Source: Mesostigma viride (lineage: Eukaryota; Streptophyta; Mesostigmatophyceae; Mesostigmatales; Mesostigmataceae). Taken from it: DNA of 60,000 nucleotides. The stretch's first letter is position 1, and each line of letters starts with the position of its first letter. This document shows positions 11,501 to 22,187 of this stretch, one piece after another. A model generated the notes under the pieces. That model saw nothing but the letters and a program-made list of their open reading frames with translations. It ran no database searches and was not told the DNA's origin. The stretch covers positions 999,727 to 1,059,726 of the forward strand of contig RPFO01001598.1 of NCBI GenBank assembly GCA_009746045.1, given 5' to 3'. The position numbers and the translations under genes were made by a program.

Positions 11501-14500
11501 TGGCCTGCGCAGGTACACCACCTGTCCCTGTGCCACATCTCTATCCCTGTAGAAAACGTACGGGCCAGGAACTCACTATATATTTTGCCACATGGTGGAA
11601 ACAGACATCCCCCCCCAGTGAACCTCCAAGAACATCCTCCTCCTCCCCCCAAGTCAACATCTCATAAGCATATGTTCAGCCTATACATAGCTACGGCAAT
11701 GCCCGGACGCTCCCTTTGCCCCAATCAAATATTTGCAAATTGGAAAAAACTTATCCTATGATACAACCTGACATCACCCTGGACTCATACCTTCCGCATC
11801 GCAGGTGCTCGCTAGAGCTAGAACCGCAGCACATGGTATCTACAAGTATGGTATTGTTTGACCGGAGGAGCATGGCTGAGAAGCTCCGGAGTGCCGCGGC
11901 AGGTCCCAAAGTGGCCAAGGAGCAGCTGCGCCACCTCCCACGACCAGACCAGAGCTACCGTATACCTACACACGCCACACTAGGCACCTACACCCGTACA
12001 CAATGGAGCCATACGCCACCCACACCGTCGCTACGGGTTGCAACGGTTTACCTACAGCGTGGTTGTAAACGCAGCGGCGTACCTTGGGTAGTAGAGCACA
12101 TTTTTTCCTTGACTCGCTCACTAATACCTAGATTGATAGAACAAGCCACACGTTGTTGATAGAACAAGCTACACGTTGTTGATGGAACAAGCCACACGTT
12201 GTTGATAGAACAAGCCACACGTTGTTGATAGAACAAGCCACACGTTGTTGATAGAACAAGCTACACGTTGTTGATAGAACAAGCCACACGTTGTTGATAG
12301 AACAAGCCACACGTTGTTGATAGAACAAGCTACACGTTGTTGATAGAACAAGCCACACGTTGTTGATAGAACAAGCCACACGTTTTTGATAGAACACGCC
12401 ACACGTTGGCTGCAGGTCGAAGCGGCGCCTCTGCGGTAGAAGAACATGTGTTTGGCCGTACCAGTGGACAAGGGTACCTACATTCCTACCAAAAAAATTC
12501 CTTAGCTAGTATTATTGTTCACACATGCAACAGCGGCACACCTGCGGTAGAAGAACATGTTGAGGCGCGCCTGGATGGCCTCACTGTTCATGAACAGCTT
12601 CTGCAAACAGTTCATGAGCGCGATCACGTAGCGACCCGCTTTGTGATGCACCAGCCGGCGCAGCAGGTACTCCCACAGCCCCACGTTGTCCACCTGGTAC
12701 AGCCCGCTCCCGCTCCCGCTGCTGTTCGCGCTGCTGTAGCCGCCGTGCTGGCGCTGCCGTCGGCGGTGGTCGCGCATGCTGCGCAGGCCGGGCGGCTCGC
12801 GCAGCACGGGTCGGGGGGATGCGGCGAGTGCGCTCCATTGGTCGATCTCGTCCATGAAGAACTTGATCAGCGGCTCCGACTGGTCGTGCGTGGTGGCGAG
12901 CAGCAGATGGCGGGATTAATTAATTAGTTAATTAATTATCACATAGACTGCGTCACGTGGGTACCAACAAAGGGACCTTCTTCAACCCCTGTATACAAGA
13001 GGAGGGAGGGTGCCCAAGCTTCTCTCACTGCCACAAGCGGGCAGGCCACAAATGGCGGGATGTCGTGCCGATATGAGATGTTTGGATATGAGGAGATGAT
13101 TTACAATTGGAACATCTATCAAATCTTGTATGTTCTGAAGAACAAAGCAGTATGCGTACTTGTTTATCACAGCGACCACCTGGCGGAATGAGCATGTATC
13201 CCCCATTTGGGCACCAAGAGAGCAGGGAGCCAAAAGCAGGCACTTGTCGCATAAGGGGCCCAGACTCGGGCACCCACGCACTCACTTAATCCCGTGCATG
13301 GGCCACTGCTCAGGCTCTATGTTTACCTTCAAGGGAAAGCATGTACCTTCCAGGACAGCTTCAGGTATGCAGTCATATTTAGTCACGAGCGCATACCTCA
13401 AAGTACAACCGCGAATTTATTGGAAAACAAGCATCACAAGCGCGCACCTTGAATAACAGGCAAGTAGCCTTCAGGAACAAGCCTTCCTGTTTAATAACAA
13501 GCGCATACCTTGAAGAACAGGCAAGTAGCCTTCAGGTACAAGCCTTCCTAATTCATCGCAAGCGCATACCTTGAAGAACAGGCGCTTGATGAGCACGCTC
13601 GTCTCCCCCGCACTACCCAGCTCCTCAATCGCTGACATCATCCCGCGGCTGAGCACTGCGCCGTGCATGATGCTGGCGGCCGCAACGACCAGCCACAATG
13701 TCGTCAAAGTTTCCCCGCCACGATTTCCCCCACCCAAAGGTTCCCCGACACAGTTTTCCCCGCCAAGACCAGGGATTTGACCGAGAACGCACGCACACGC
13801 ACGCCACCCACAGAACACACCAACCATGAGACCCAGATGGTCAACCATACTCGACATGGGTTGGCAAGCACACGGGCTGACAGGGGAAGCCCAGGCAAGC
13901 CATGCCGGAGGAAAACCGGCCTTGGCTGAAAATTTGGGTAAACCTGGTTGTGATGGCCATACAGCCCAGCATGTACGGGAAACATCCGCAATTAACGATC
14001 TTGTGTAACAATGCAGGCTTATGTGGGAAGCTACCTGATCCCCTTGTGCTAAAGCTTTCCGACTATAATACCGGAACCCTTGCTCGCATTAAAGCTTTCC
14101 GTTTACATCGTGAAGGGGAGCATGATGGCGTAACTTGGTGCAGCGTGAGGCAGGGCGGACCTTCCTGTGCTGTCATCGTAAGGGACCAGCAGAGTCTAAC
14201 CATCAAATCATCTTGATCAAACGGGTGGCGCGTGGGTTCACTCTGGTTGGAAAAAGCCAGCTGCATTCTTCCGGTGACAATGTGCACAAGGTGTGATACA
14301 GGGAGGCGGGCAGCCAGCATCCACTGCACATAATGACCCAAGCACAAAATGGGCCGTACCGCTCTTCCAAGTCGGTGAATAGCTCTCGAACTGCAAAGGC
14401 GCCGTCCTTGTTGCCAGCACCTTGGCCCGCTGCGGCCGCAGCTGCCGACGTGGACCATGAGGATGCCGTGATGCTCGTCCTGGCATGGTTCACACAGATT

Positions 14501-17500
14501 GCCAGGTGGCATGGGGCAGCAGGCAGGTACACGGGGTCGTACATACTGAGACCGAAACCATCTGAACAGATAACCCTGGGCAAGGCGAGCTGCAAGATAT
14601 GGAAGATGAGGCGCAATAGCAGCACCCAAGCCAGGACACGTTAATGAAGGATGGCATTTTCTGCGCAGCTTCTCTACTCACTGGTCTGCCTGTCTTCATA
14701 AAAATTAATGGACCGCCAGTTCACCCACTAGGTGCTTACTATCGGGCAGTATCCTTAGTACCCAGTACACAATACTTAGCACTTTCCCATCTGCCCATGT
14801 GCCATGATGCTGCTGGCATGCCTGCACCGCACACTCATCAACGCACAAGGCCATCGCATGTGCCTTGTATCACATCCCTCCCTCCCTCGTGGGTGCCCAG
14901 CTGTGCCTCTGACCCCCTTAACTCCTCCTTGGAAGAACGTACTGTGATTACCAAGCAACCCTTTCTCGAGACGTGCTGCAACAACCACAAAAACTTTCTT
15001 CAACCACAAAAACTTTCTTCACACCTCATGTATGGGATTTCGCATCAGCCAGTGGGGCGCTGTGGGCATGCGAAACCATTGTGCACTTGCCTCCCTGCGT
15101 GCGGCGACGTGGGCGACGTGATCAGCCGGACATCGCCCGCCCAGTGGTGCTGCACCGGCGCCACGCTCCGCTGTTGCTTCGAAATAATATATATTAGGGG
15201 ACAAGAGGCAATACTGGCACCCGTATGTCAGCATAAACATGGTGATAAGATGGCAACATTGCAGGGGATACTGCATGACCTTGTTTGGAAGATGTGTGAG
15301 CCATGGAGTAGACCATAGTATTGGCCACAAGCGCAACCAAGCCGGACACTCACAACCCCCTGGGCATCCCCCTGAAAAAGACAGGTAATACAATTTCTGT
15401 TCACCACGGTAGAATACACGTTCCGTCAACCAAGCAAACGAGTGCACAAGCGCATAGCAAATGTTTTCTTCCTGTTCAACGAATGGCACAATGCCAGTGC
15501 TAAAGACATGGCACGTGCCGATGGTATGTTACGATGCCAAGCCTCTGCGCAAATAGAAACAGGCCGCTCTCATAGTCTCGCCCCGACCGTCACCCAGCAA
15601 TAGGTCCTTCAGGACCGGTGGACAGGATCCGGTGCAAAAGCCAAGTGACTCCCTGGGCCAACTGTGACAGGACTGCCATGGCAGGAAAACAGCTCAGGAC
15701 TCCCATGTGGCCTTCATCCATCGTCATAATCGGACTCTGGGCACGTGAGTGGCGATTGGCCTACTCTGTTGCACTTTCTCTGCTAATACCCAACCTGCAC
15801 CCCATCCGACCTAGGTAATTACAGCATTGCTGCCTTTCCCATAGATGCCCTGCACCCCCCCCGGCATGTCGGTGCCAAGCACACGTCAACCTGCCGTTTT
15901 CTGTCCCCCAGGAAGGGAAAATAAAAGGATGTACACAGAAGCTTGACCCACCATTTTACACTCGATCCAGGACCGCCAACAGTGGAAGAAGAGCTGGGAG
16001 TGTGTCTCCATCGCGACGATGGCGGTCCCTGCACAAGGCATGCGCATGGGCATGGCAGAGCAAGCAGAGGCATGCGATTAGAGGTTTATGGGAGCACAGG
16101 TACCATGTGGGAGGCCAGTCATAAGGAGTGGCAGGCAAAGGTTTAGCAGACGCGCAGGAGGCCAGGCATAAACGTGGTAAAGCAGAGACCCTTGTAGAGG
16201 CGTTAGAGCCGACGTTTTGCCATGTGGATGAGCTATGGGGGCAATCGCATTCATGCAGGCGAGCAGTTTAGCGGCTGCATTGCTTATGAAAAGGCCAACG
16301 GGCAGAGCCGCGCAAAATTTTCTGTGCGAAAGTATGCCATGAAACCAGGTTATAATCCGTTCATCATCAGTTGCAACGAGAGAACAACAGAATTGCTGAG
16401 GGAGACCTGCAAACTGAAGACCTGCAAAATTAATGAAAAACGGCATCATGGGAAAATCAGCTGGGATGATACACAACACCTGAATACCACTCCACAGCTA
16501 GCCAGTATACCAGCAGATGGAAATCGTAGGGCAGCCCAAGTGGACGCTGTGAAATCTGCTAGCGAGAATTGTTACCAGTTGTATGCACGCACATGGGACG
16601 ACATAGTAAAGCACCCAGAAAAAAATCATACAACAACAACCACATACAAAACTATCAATGTCCAAGACCACAATAACGAACCGACAATCACATACGACAA
16701 TATAATTATAGAAAAATACACAGAGCCAAACGGACAACACATGGTAAACTTAAAGGTGGACACCCCGAGGATGGCATTTCCCACACCACATGTGACCCCA
16801 GATCACACCCGGAGGGGCACCCACATCCCCGGGCCAACTCCCCCACGTACTCGATTGGCAGACGTACGACCCGTCGTACAGCTGCTTCCACACGTTGCCC
16901 ACCGCGTCCTCAAACTCGAGGTCGCTCACAACCTCCTCCAGGTCACCCGAGTTGCGCCGCACGCGCCCCGCCAGGACCGTGTCCTGGACCAGACCCTCCC
17001 CCCAGCGATCCCGATCCGCCTCCTTTCGGGGCTCGGGGCTTCCTCCCCTGGATTTGACTGCCTTTCCGTGTCCCTTTCCTTCGGGGCCGTCGCGCGCGCC
17101 CTTGGCCGCCAGTGTGGCCGCCAGCTCAGCGGGGTTTATCTCCAGGTTGTCGCGCGAGCTGTGCCGGGAGATCATGCGGGAGGAGCGGCGTGACCCGGCC
17201 CCCATCCACTTGACCACGCCCCCCCTCCCCTTGGCGCTCTCCAGCTGCGACAGCTTGCGGAACTCCTCGATCTCCTCGTACTGGAGCAGCCGGCTGGACC
17301 GTTGAAGTTGGGTGTTAGGGGACGTTGGTACGTTGGGTGTTAGGGAACGATGAAGTTGGGTGTTAGGGAATGTTTAGGTTGGGTGTTAGGGAATGTTTAG
17401 GTTGGGTGTTAGGGAACGTTTAGGTTGGGTGTTACGGAATGTTTAGGTTGGGTGTTAGGGAACGTTTAGGTTGGGTGTTAGGGAACGTTTAGGTTGGGTG

Positions 17501-17782
17501 TTAGGGAACGCTTAGGTTGGGTGTTAGGGATATGAGACAGTGGTAGGGGGCAAGGTTGAGTTGGTAGTTCAAGGCTTGATTTAGTTATTGGAGGTTTGCG
17601 TTTGCATTAAGGGGTTAGGCTGGGCGTTCGGGGGATGGATTGAGCGTTTGGGGTTGGGGTTGAATGGGAAGGTGTAAGTGTGTGTGTGGGGGGGTCAGGA
17701 TGGGGGTGAAGTGAGGGGTATGGACGGGGATTGGGGTTGAGCTTTGCGGGCAGTTCAGGGGGGCGGGCAAGTGCGCGCGCGC

Positions 17783-17845
<63 letters not shown>

Positions 17846-19325
17846 GAGTGAGGACAGGGGATCGTGTGCAAGAAGAGTGATCCGCAGGAACTGTAATGTA
17901 TACCACACGCAGACGCCGCGGTCCAAAAGGGAAGCATCCGGAACCACACTCAGGGCGCAGGCAAGGATTATCTCCAGGAGATTATACCAAGTCCAGGCAA
18001 GGGTTATCTCCAGGAGAGAGATTCTCTGCGATTGATATATAACGTGCGGCTTATCTAATCCATGGATTATCTAGTCGTCTAAAGCCAATCCTGCAGCACC
18101 CCAGATCCACACGCCTATGAGGATGGATGTGCACAGGAATGACGCTGAGACCCCCCTTTGTTAACGAAAGGCACATCAGGCGGCGGAACAACTGCCTCGG
18201 TATAGCCAATGCAGCATCCCCCTGCGGCATGCGAAGTTGGAACATGTCTACAAGACTGCTACAAACGGGACACATATCCATGCATCCCCACACGAGCCAT
18301 CTGGACACCAGCCTCGACCCCTGTACTAGCACATAGACAGTGAGATCACGTGATGGACTCCTATCAGATCCTCAATTGCCCTGGAGAAGCCACATTTGCG
18401 GTAGGTAGTAGCATTTCCAGTGGGGTTTCGTGCCACAAATAAGGGCAAGCACAGGGGGAAGAAATCCTTTCAAACTCAGTTGAAGTCTCTCAAGTGGGCC
18501 CTCCCTCCCTCCCTCCCTCCCTCCCTCCCTCCCTCCCTCCCTCCCTCCCTCCCTCCCTCCCTCCCTCCCTCCCTCCCTCCCTCCCTCCCTCCCTCCCTCC
18601 CTCCCTCCCTCCCTCCCTCCCTCCCTCCCTCCCTCCCTCCCTCCCTCCCTCCCTCCTCTCCCTTCCGAGCACACAGACACACACACACGCACGCCCAAAC
18701 ACACACCAAGGAAAACAAAAAGGCAAGGAAAAACAAAAAAAGAAGGAGAACGACCTGCCCCGCGCCCACTCACGTGTGGGATATGATGATGCGCTGGCTC
18801 CTCTGCGCGAGGCCCTCGTCCGCCATGTACGAGATGCCCTCGCGCTCGCGCACCACGCTGTCCACGTTCTCGAACGCAATGTACTCCACCGTGGGCGCAT
18901 TGCCGGACTTTTGCACAATCGCCAGCTGCTCATCCGTGACCACAAAGTAGCGAAAGTCTGCAAGGGACACCAGGGAATCGATTGATGCCAAACGGGCAGC
19001 AGGAAATGGACGCCAGCGATCATGTCTGGCAGCATCAAGTCCCTGGACAGTTGGGACAGAAGGTCAATCGGCCATCCTCATGGCCCCGCCCCCGCCCCCG
19101 CCCGCCCGCCCCCGCCCCGCCCCCGCCCCCGCCCCCGCCCCCGCCCCGCCCCCGCCCCGCCCCGCCCCCGCCCCCGCCCCCGCCCCCGCCCCGCCCCCGC
19201 CCCGCCCCCGCCCCCGCCCCCGCTCCCGCCCCCGCCCCCGCCCCCGCCCGCCCCCGCCCCTGCCCCTGCCCCTGCCCCTGTCCACGCCCACGCACTTGCA
19301 GCCACACACATTACAGACACATAAC

Positions 19326-19368
<43 letters not shown>

Positions 19369-20479
19369 GTCTGTCTGTCTCACACAAGTACATGCACGTA
19401 CAACAAATACAAGTCAACACTATATGCAATGCCGGCACCGCAAGTCATGCCGATTACTTGGATGTGTGGAGCAGATACAATGCCAGTTACGCCAAGGAAA
19501 ATTGCAGCGCATGCCTGATAGCAGGCTTGCAAGCACGTTACTCATGCTTACATTCGTGCCTTGTGAGTTGCCTACGTCGTGATGATGCCAGGTGGCATGC
19601 CGGCTAAAAACATGAGGTTGACATTATCATCGCACTGCTTGGTCCAGAAGCCAAAGGGGGCTCAGCCAATGGCAAAGGCCGTGGATATGCGGCAATAATC
19701 ACATTTGATGCACCTCCACATCCACTGGCATTGTCACAGAGGAACCAAGTTAGAACAGGAGAAGACAAGATATTGCTACTAGATAACGCTAGAACTTCGC
19801 GCCAGCATGGTACTGGGATGGTGCATGATGCCAAGGGACCGTTTTTCTCAGAACCAATGCACTGCCGTTTATGTGCGGCTGGGGAAATAGCCACGCGACA
19901 GTGGTAACAGTATAATGCCTGGCTTCATCAAGTTACAAAGGTGAGCAGGAAAACTAGCAGCGTGGGCCACTCAACGGGCAAAGCATTGGGGAAAAGCTTT
20001 GTCCACACGTTGGCGATGATTTTTTGGATGTTTGCAGGGATTCAAAAAAGCGGTGTTGCAAGCTGTGATATGCTTGTCTACAGCAACATACCCGAGAGCC
20101 AACGTGTCGCTACAGTCGTGAATTGCGTTGCATAAATCTGACTCACCCAGTGGCTTCCCATTCAGCTCGAGGACGGCAACCTGTCAGAGATACATCCGAA
20201 AACAATTGAATCGTTATGTTGGCAGTGATTGATGGGCACGAAAGCTTATGTCCAAGAAGAAACCCACTGTTAATCAACAGTACTTTCCCTGATGCCAACA
20301 GTGCCAAAAAGAAATCAGCAAGCTGCAAAACAGAAACATGTCGAGTTGCACGCAATTGATTTGAGTAAGGCAGGCTTACATACCTCGTAGTGCCTTATAG
20401 CTGCTTGACATTCCCTCGGCAGGGCTCTGAGTAGGGCATTTCCTTGACCTATAAGGTATTGCTGATGCTTTTTCGACAT
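8557..20479 (-). CDS. DUF4551/C12orf56-like protein, 13-exon gene
   Basis: Exons in transcript order: 20479-20384, 20180-20147, 18957-18774, 17293-16868, 16028-15962 (tentative), 15170-15091 (tentative), 14479-14360, 13672-13570, 12879-12542, 11109-11034, 10080-9982, 9119-9037, 8722-8557. Codon phases agree at every junction. The sum is 1872 nt, 623 residues plus TAA. The start ATG has an in-frame TGA 18 nt upstream. The N-terminus (LIGQGNALLRALPRECQAAI, then a PH-like stretch with DFRYFVVTDEQLAIVQKSG and VEYIAFENVDSVV) follows the order I recall for animal C12orf56, which I remember as about 620 residues. A Ser/Arg/Gly-rich linker follows, then helical segments to EEYEEELK. Function is unknown for the family as far as I know. 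Exon 6 would use a GC donor (GAG|GCAAGT), and exon 5 has a weak donor. Family assignment is from memory and moderate; the gene itself is well supported from exon 7 on. Confidence 0.7.
8725..8800 (-). repeat. Duplicated acceptor of DUF4551-like exon 13
   Basis: The true acceptor is CCGCCCCCAG|GCTGATGCAG. About 55 bp upstream in the intron (8770-8795) a copy reads CTGCCCCCAG|GCTGATGCCA. The copy keeps the AG and the first bases of the exon, so it is a potential alternative acceptor or a fossil of a junction duplication. Confidence 0.65.
9766..9905. repeat. CCG/CCA/CAT-rich low-complexity tract
   Basis: Imperfect trinucleotide repeats (CCACCACC, CCGCCGCC, then CATCATCAT) in intron 11 of the minus-strand gene. 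They create proline- and histidine-rich open frames on the plus strand with no other support as genes. Confidence 0.8.
11145..11280. repeat. Direct duplication of about 80 bp in intron 9
   Basis: The string AGAGGTAGATAGTGTCAGGC followed by TCATGCCCCAAACCC occurs twice (about 11149 and 11226), each followed by a TTAGTGATGGGATA-like segment. It lies just upstream, in the sense of the gene, of exon 10 of the minus-strand gene. Confidence 0.8.
12134..12405. repeat. 23 bp minisatellite, about 12 copies
   Basis: Head-to-tail copies of GATAGAACAAGCCACACGTT plus GTT, with a few substitutions (GCC/GCT). It lies in intron 9 of the minus-strand gene, next to a diverged copy of the exon 9 end (about 12424-12447). 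There are no spacers between units, so it is not a CRISPR array. Confidence 0.95.
12424..12447 (-). repeat. Copy of DUF4551-like exon 9 end inside intron 9
   Basis: On the minus strand the true exon 9 end reads ACATGTTCTTCTACCGCAG|GT (donor at 12541). About 115 bp downstream the same ACATGTTCTTCTACCGCAG recurs, followed by AGGCGCC, so the donor GT is not conserved in this copy. Confidence 0.8.
12917..13051 (-). mobile_element. R4 SINE-like insertion with 10 bp target duplication
   Basis: A 135 bp insertion is flanked by perfect direct repeats ATGGCGGGAT (12907-12916 and 13052-13061). Read on the minus strand it runs TGTGGCCTGCCCGCTTG...CACGTGACGCAGTC and ends with a (TTAA)n tail. A second copy without the tail is at about 29283-29405. 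The microsatellite tail and target duplication indicate reverse-transcription-mediated insertion. It sits about 37 bp upstream of the exon 9 acceptor at 12879, close enough to affect branch-point placement. Confidence 0.8.
13437..13569 (-). repeat. Tandem copies of DUF4551-like exon 8 end plus donor
   Basis: The true exon end and donor on the minus strand are CTGTTCTTCAAG|GTATGCGC (donor at 13569). Two further copies follow in the intron: one with the identical CTGTTCTTCAAG|GTATGCGC (about 13500) and one reading CTGTTATTCAAG|GTGCGCGC (about 13440). They are spaced about 60 bp and linked by GGAAGGCTTGT.CCTGAAGGC. Each keeps a usable GT. Confidence 0.85.
17306..17530. repeat. 23 bp minisatellite, about 9-10 copies
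   Basis: Copies of GTTTAGGTTGGGTGTTAGGG plus AAC, abutting the acceptor of exon 4 of the minus-strand gene (17294) with only about 12 bp between. On the transcript this places C/A-rich CCCTAACACCC arrays directly before the acceptor. Confidence 0.9.
17780..17843. repeat. (GT)n microsatellite, about 30 copies
   Basis: An uninterrupted GT/CA dinucleotide run preceded by a short CG-rich run. It is intronic in the minus-strand gene. Threonine/histidine- or valine/cysteine-repeat frames across it are artefacts. Confidence 0.95.
18498..18660. repeat. (CCCT)n microsatellite, about 40 copies
   Basis: A tetranucleotide array of CCCT on the plus strand (AGGG on the transcribed sense) in intron 3 of the minus-strand gene. 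Transcribed as a GGGA-rich RNA it could form G-quadruplex-type structure. It generates PPSL and EGGR repeat frames that are not proteins. Confidence 0.95.
19080..19375. repeat. (CCCCG/CCCCCG)n array followed by (TC)n and (TG)n
   Basis: About 200 bp of nearly pure CCCCCG/CCCCG repeats, then (TC)n and (TG)n at about 19326-19370. It lies in intron 2 of the minus-strand gene. The sense transcript is extremely G-rich. Proline/arginine- and glycine-rich frames across it are artefacts. Confidence 0.95.
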
Positions 20480-20615
20480 AATAACGCTTCCTCAATTTGG
20501 CATGGCCTTGCGAGTAGAAATTACGAAGGAAAAGGCTAGTTTACTAGATTCACGCCTCGTTTCGCTTCCTTCAACTACACCTGTCAGCACATGTTTTTGC
20601 ACGTTTGCTTGGAAT

Positions 20616-22044
20616 TCATAAGTCTGTGTGTTCGCTGGCAGGTAAAATGATACATGTGCTTTCGACGTGCCCTAATGCCCTCTGGATCTGGCCAGATTTA
20701 AAATGTGTCTGCTGAAACATCTCTCGCGCAAGGTCACGCTGCTTGTTCCAAACTATGTCAAGACTTCTTTGGTGTAGGCAGCGTAAGTAATCAAAATCAC
20801 CATGGCCATCTAAGTAGATCTGTAACAACAGCAAAGCAGAGCCTAGTCAGATAAACTTGGCCTTGCTGGTCACAGGGTTGCAACATTCTTATTTTGTGCG
20901 CTAGCAAACAGGTATGCTGAGCAGCAGTGAACGGCACGTGGGGCATCCAGCAGCATCCAGTAAATTAGCTGTAACTATAGTCAAGGATCGTGTCGGTCTC
21001 CAGCTCGAGGCATTGATTCAAAAGCCAAAAAGTGAGGAGACGATACGGTGTAATCCTTCAGAGCCGCTCCTACTGACTGGTCATTAATAATGTATCCGGC
21101 CCTCAGCCACTATAGATGAGAGATTCTCTGCTGCCCATGTGCGGCGTGGGACACAACAACAACAACAACAGTTACTGGTCATTAGATCGGCAAACAAGGT
21201 CAACCAGGTGGCGGCTTCCACCAGTCCTGGCTTTTCATGGCTTTGTCGAAGTGCGCTGCCACAGTGCCACGTGAGAGGCCTCAAGCCTGTCATGTCGCTC
21301 TACTTCGATCGTGGTATCTTTGCTTAGCCAATAATGAGCCAAACCTGAAACCTGAAATATCCCAATCAAAGGCTCCAGCTAGTGGCAGCTTCTAGTAATA
21401 CTGTAATAGAGAGCTCCAGTATTAAAGAGTTATTAATTCTGTCATCGATACACACGGTAGGCGCAATGGCGCATTGGCGGCATTGCCCGCACAACGGCAA
21501 CAATAATTACGCGGGCTTTCGCGGGTAAGGTATGCCGTATTGCGACGCCCAGATTTCGGCGGCAACAACTCACCGCAAATATCTGGCCGGAAAATTGGAC
21601 TTTAGACGACTTCGATGCTGCAGCTGGATCGGGCTTGACGAGAGCTGTCGATTGCAGTCGATTGCCATCAATCAATGGGCTGCTAGCCTAATTTAGGCAC
21701 CACTAATGCCTACCCGTGTTAAGTTACGTTCCCGCTTCAAGTTACGACGCCCCGTTTTTGGCGGGGATCGTAACTTAAAGCAGGATACTGGCATTCCAAC
21801 TTCTGCCAATCTTTGTCACATCGTCCAGGGCAGCGCCGTATACTAGGTACTGTAATGCCTCGCATTGAAAACACTTGATTTCCCCTAACAGGTGCACAGC
21901 AAGAACTAGCGCTGCCAGGGCTTGGAACAGTAGCGCCTGAAACCCGCTGGCTGCATCTTGTGAACCGGTCGACCTGCCACCTCGGAGGCTCGGACTGCAG
22001 GTGAGTGCACACTGCTGTGCATCCCGGCCCTTCCCATCAGCCAT
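20616..22044 (-). CDS. Small unrecognised protein gene, start uncertain
   Basis: Two exons are well supported. The last, 20819-20616, follows the acceptor TTGTTACAG and encodes IYLDGHGDFDYLRCLHQRSL then a charged helix (WNKQRDLAREMFQQ) and a TGA stop at 20616. The preceding one ends at 21574 with the donor TTTGCG|GTGAGT and encodes LVKPDPAAASKSSKVQFSGQ then IFA. Both junctions are phase 0, so they join in frame. The start of the earlier exon (near 21680) and the first exon are unclear. An ATG at 22044 opens MADGKGRDAQQ and could be exon 1, but several donors are possible. The stop lies 137 bp upstream of the start of the DUF4551-like gene on the same strand. I do not recognise the family. Confidence 0.45.
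21734..21781. repeat. Perfect-stem hairpin in intron or leader
   Basis: GCTTCAAGTTACGACGCCCC, a T-rich loop, then GGCGGGGATCGTAACTTAAA form a stem of about 20 bp with few mismatches. A third GTTACGTTCCCGCTTCAAG copy lies just to the left. It lies between the possible first and second exons of the small minus-strand gene. No function is evident. Confidence 0.75.
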
Positions 22045-22187
22045 GGCAGAATCTCTGCACGCAAATTAAGATAGTTTTTGCCGGTGGTGACTTGCGACGG
22101 CGGACGACACTTCCGACCAAAGAAATAATTTAGGAAGTGGTTTCAAAGCAATCGTTTAGTGCCGATAGCTGCTTACAGGTTTCAGCC
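22045..22187. promoter_or_regulatory. Short divergent promoter candidate
   Basis: This 143 bp stretch lies between the ATG of pTAC5 (22188, plus) and the possible ATG of the small gene (22044, minus). If both starts are right, the two genes share a very compact bidirectional promoter. I see no clear TATA box. The call depends on the uncertain start of the minus-strand gene. Confidence 0.35.

Noticed and set aside
12134-12405. CRISPR-like array
   Set aside because: Units of 23 bp are directly head to tail with no unique spacers, in an intron of a eukaryotic gene.
16222-17193. 323-codon plus-strand open frame
   Set aside because: Its second half is antisense to exon 4 of the minus-strand gene, whose splice sites and phases fit; the first half has no family character.
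17607-17949. Threonine/histidine repeat proteins
   Set aside because: They arise from the (GT)n microsatellite in an intron.
18372-18773. Glycine/arginine/glutamate repeat protein
   Set aside because: It is a translation of the (CCCT)n microsatellite inside an intron.
19035-19607. Proline- or glycine-rich proteins
   Set aside because: They are translations of a CCCCCG array, with frames open on both strands.
19971-20180. Alternative ending of the DUF4551-like gene by read-through of the exon 2 donor
   Set aside because: The frame stays open to a TGA at 19971, giving a protein of about 100 residues, but the CTGG|GTGAGT donor is strong and joining to 18957 restores a family-like sequence (GKPL-DFRYFVV).
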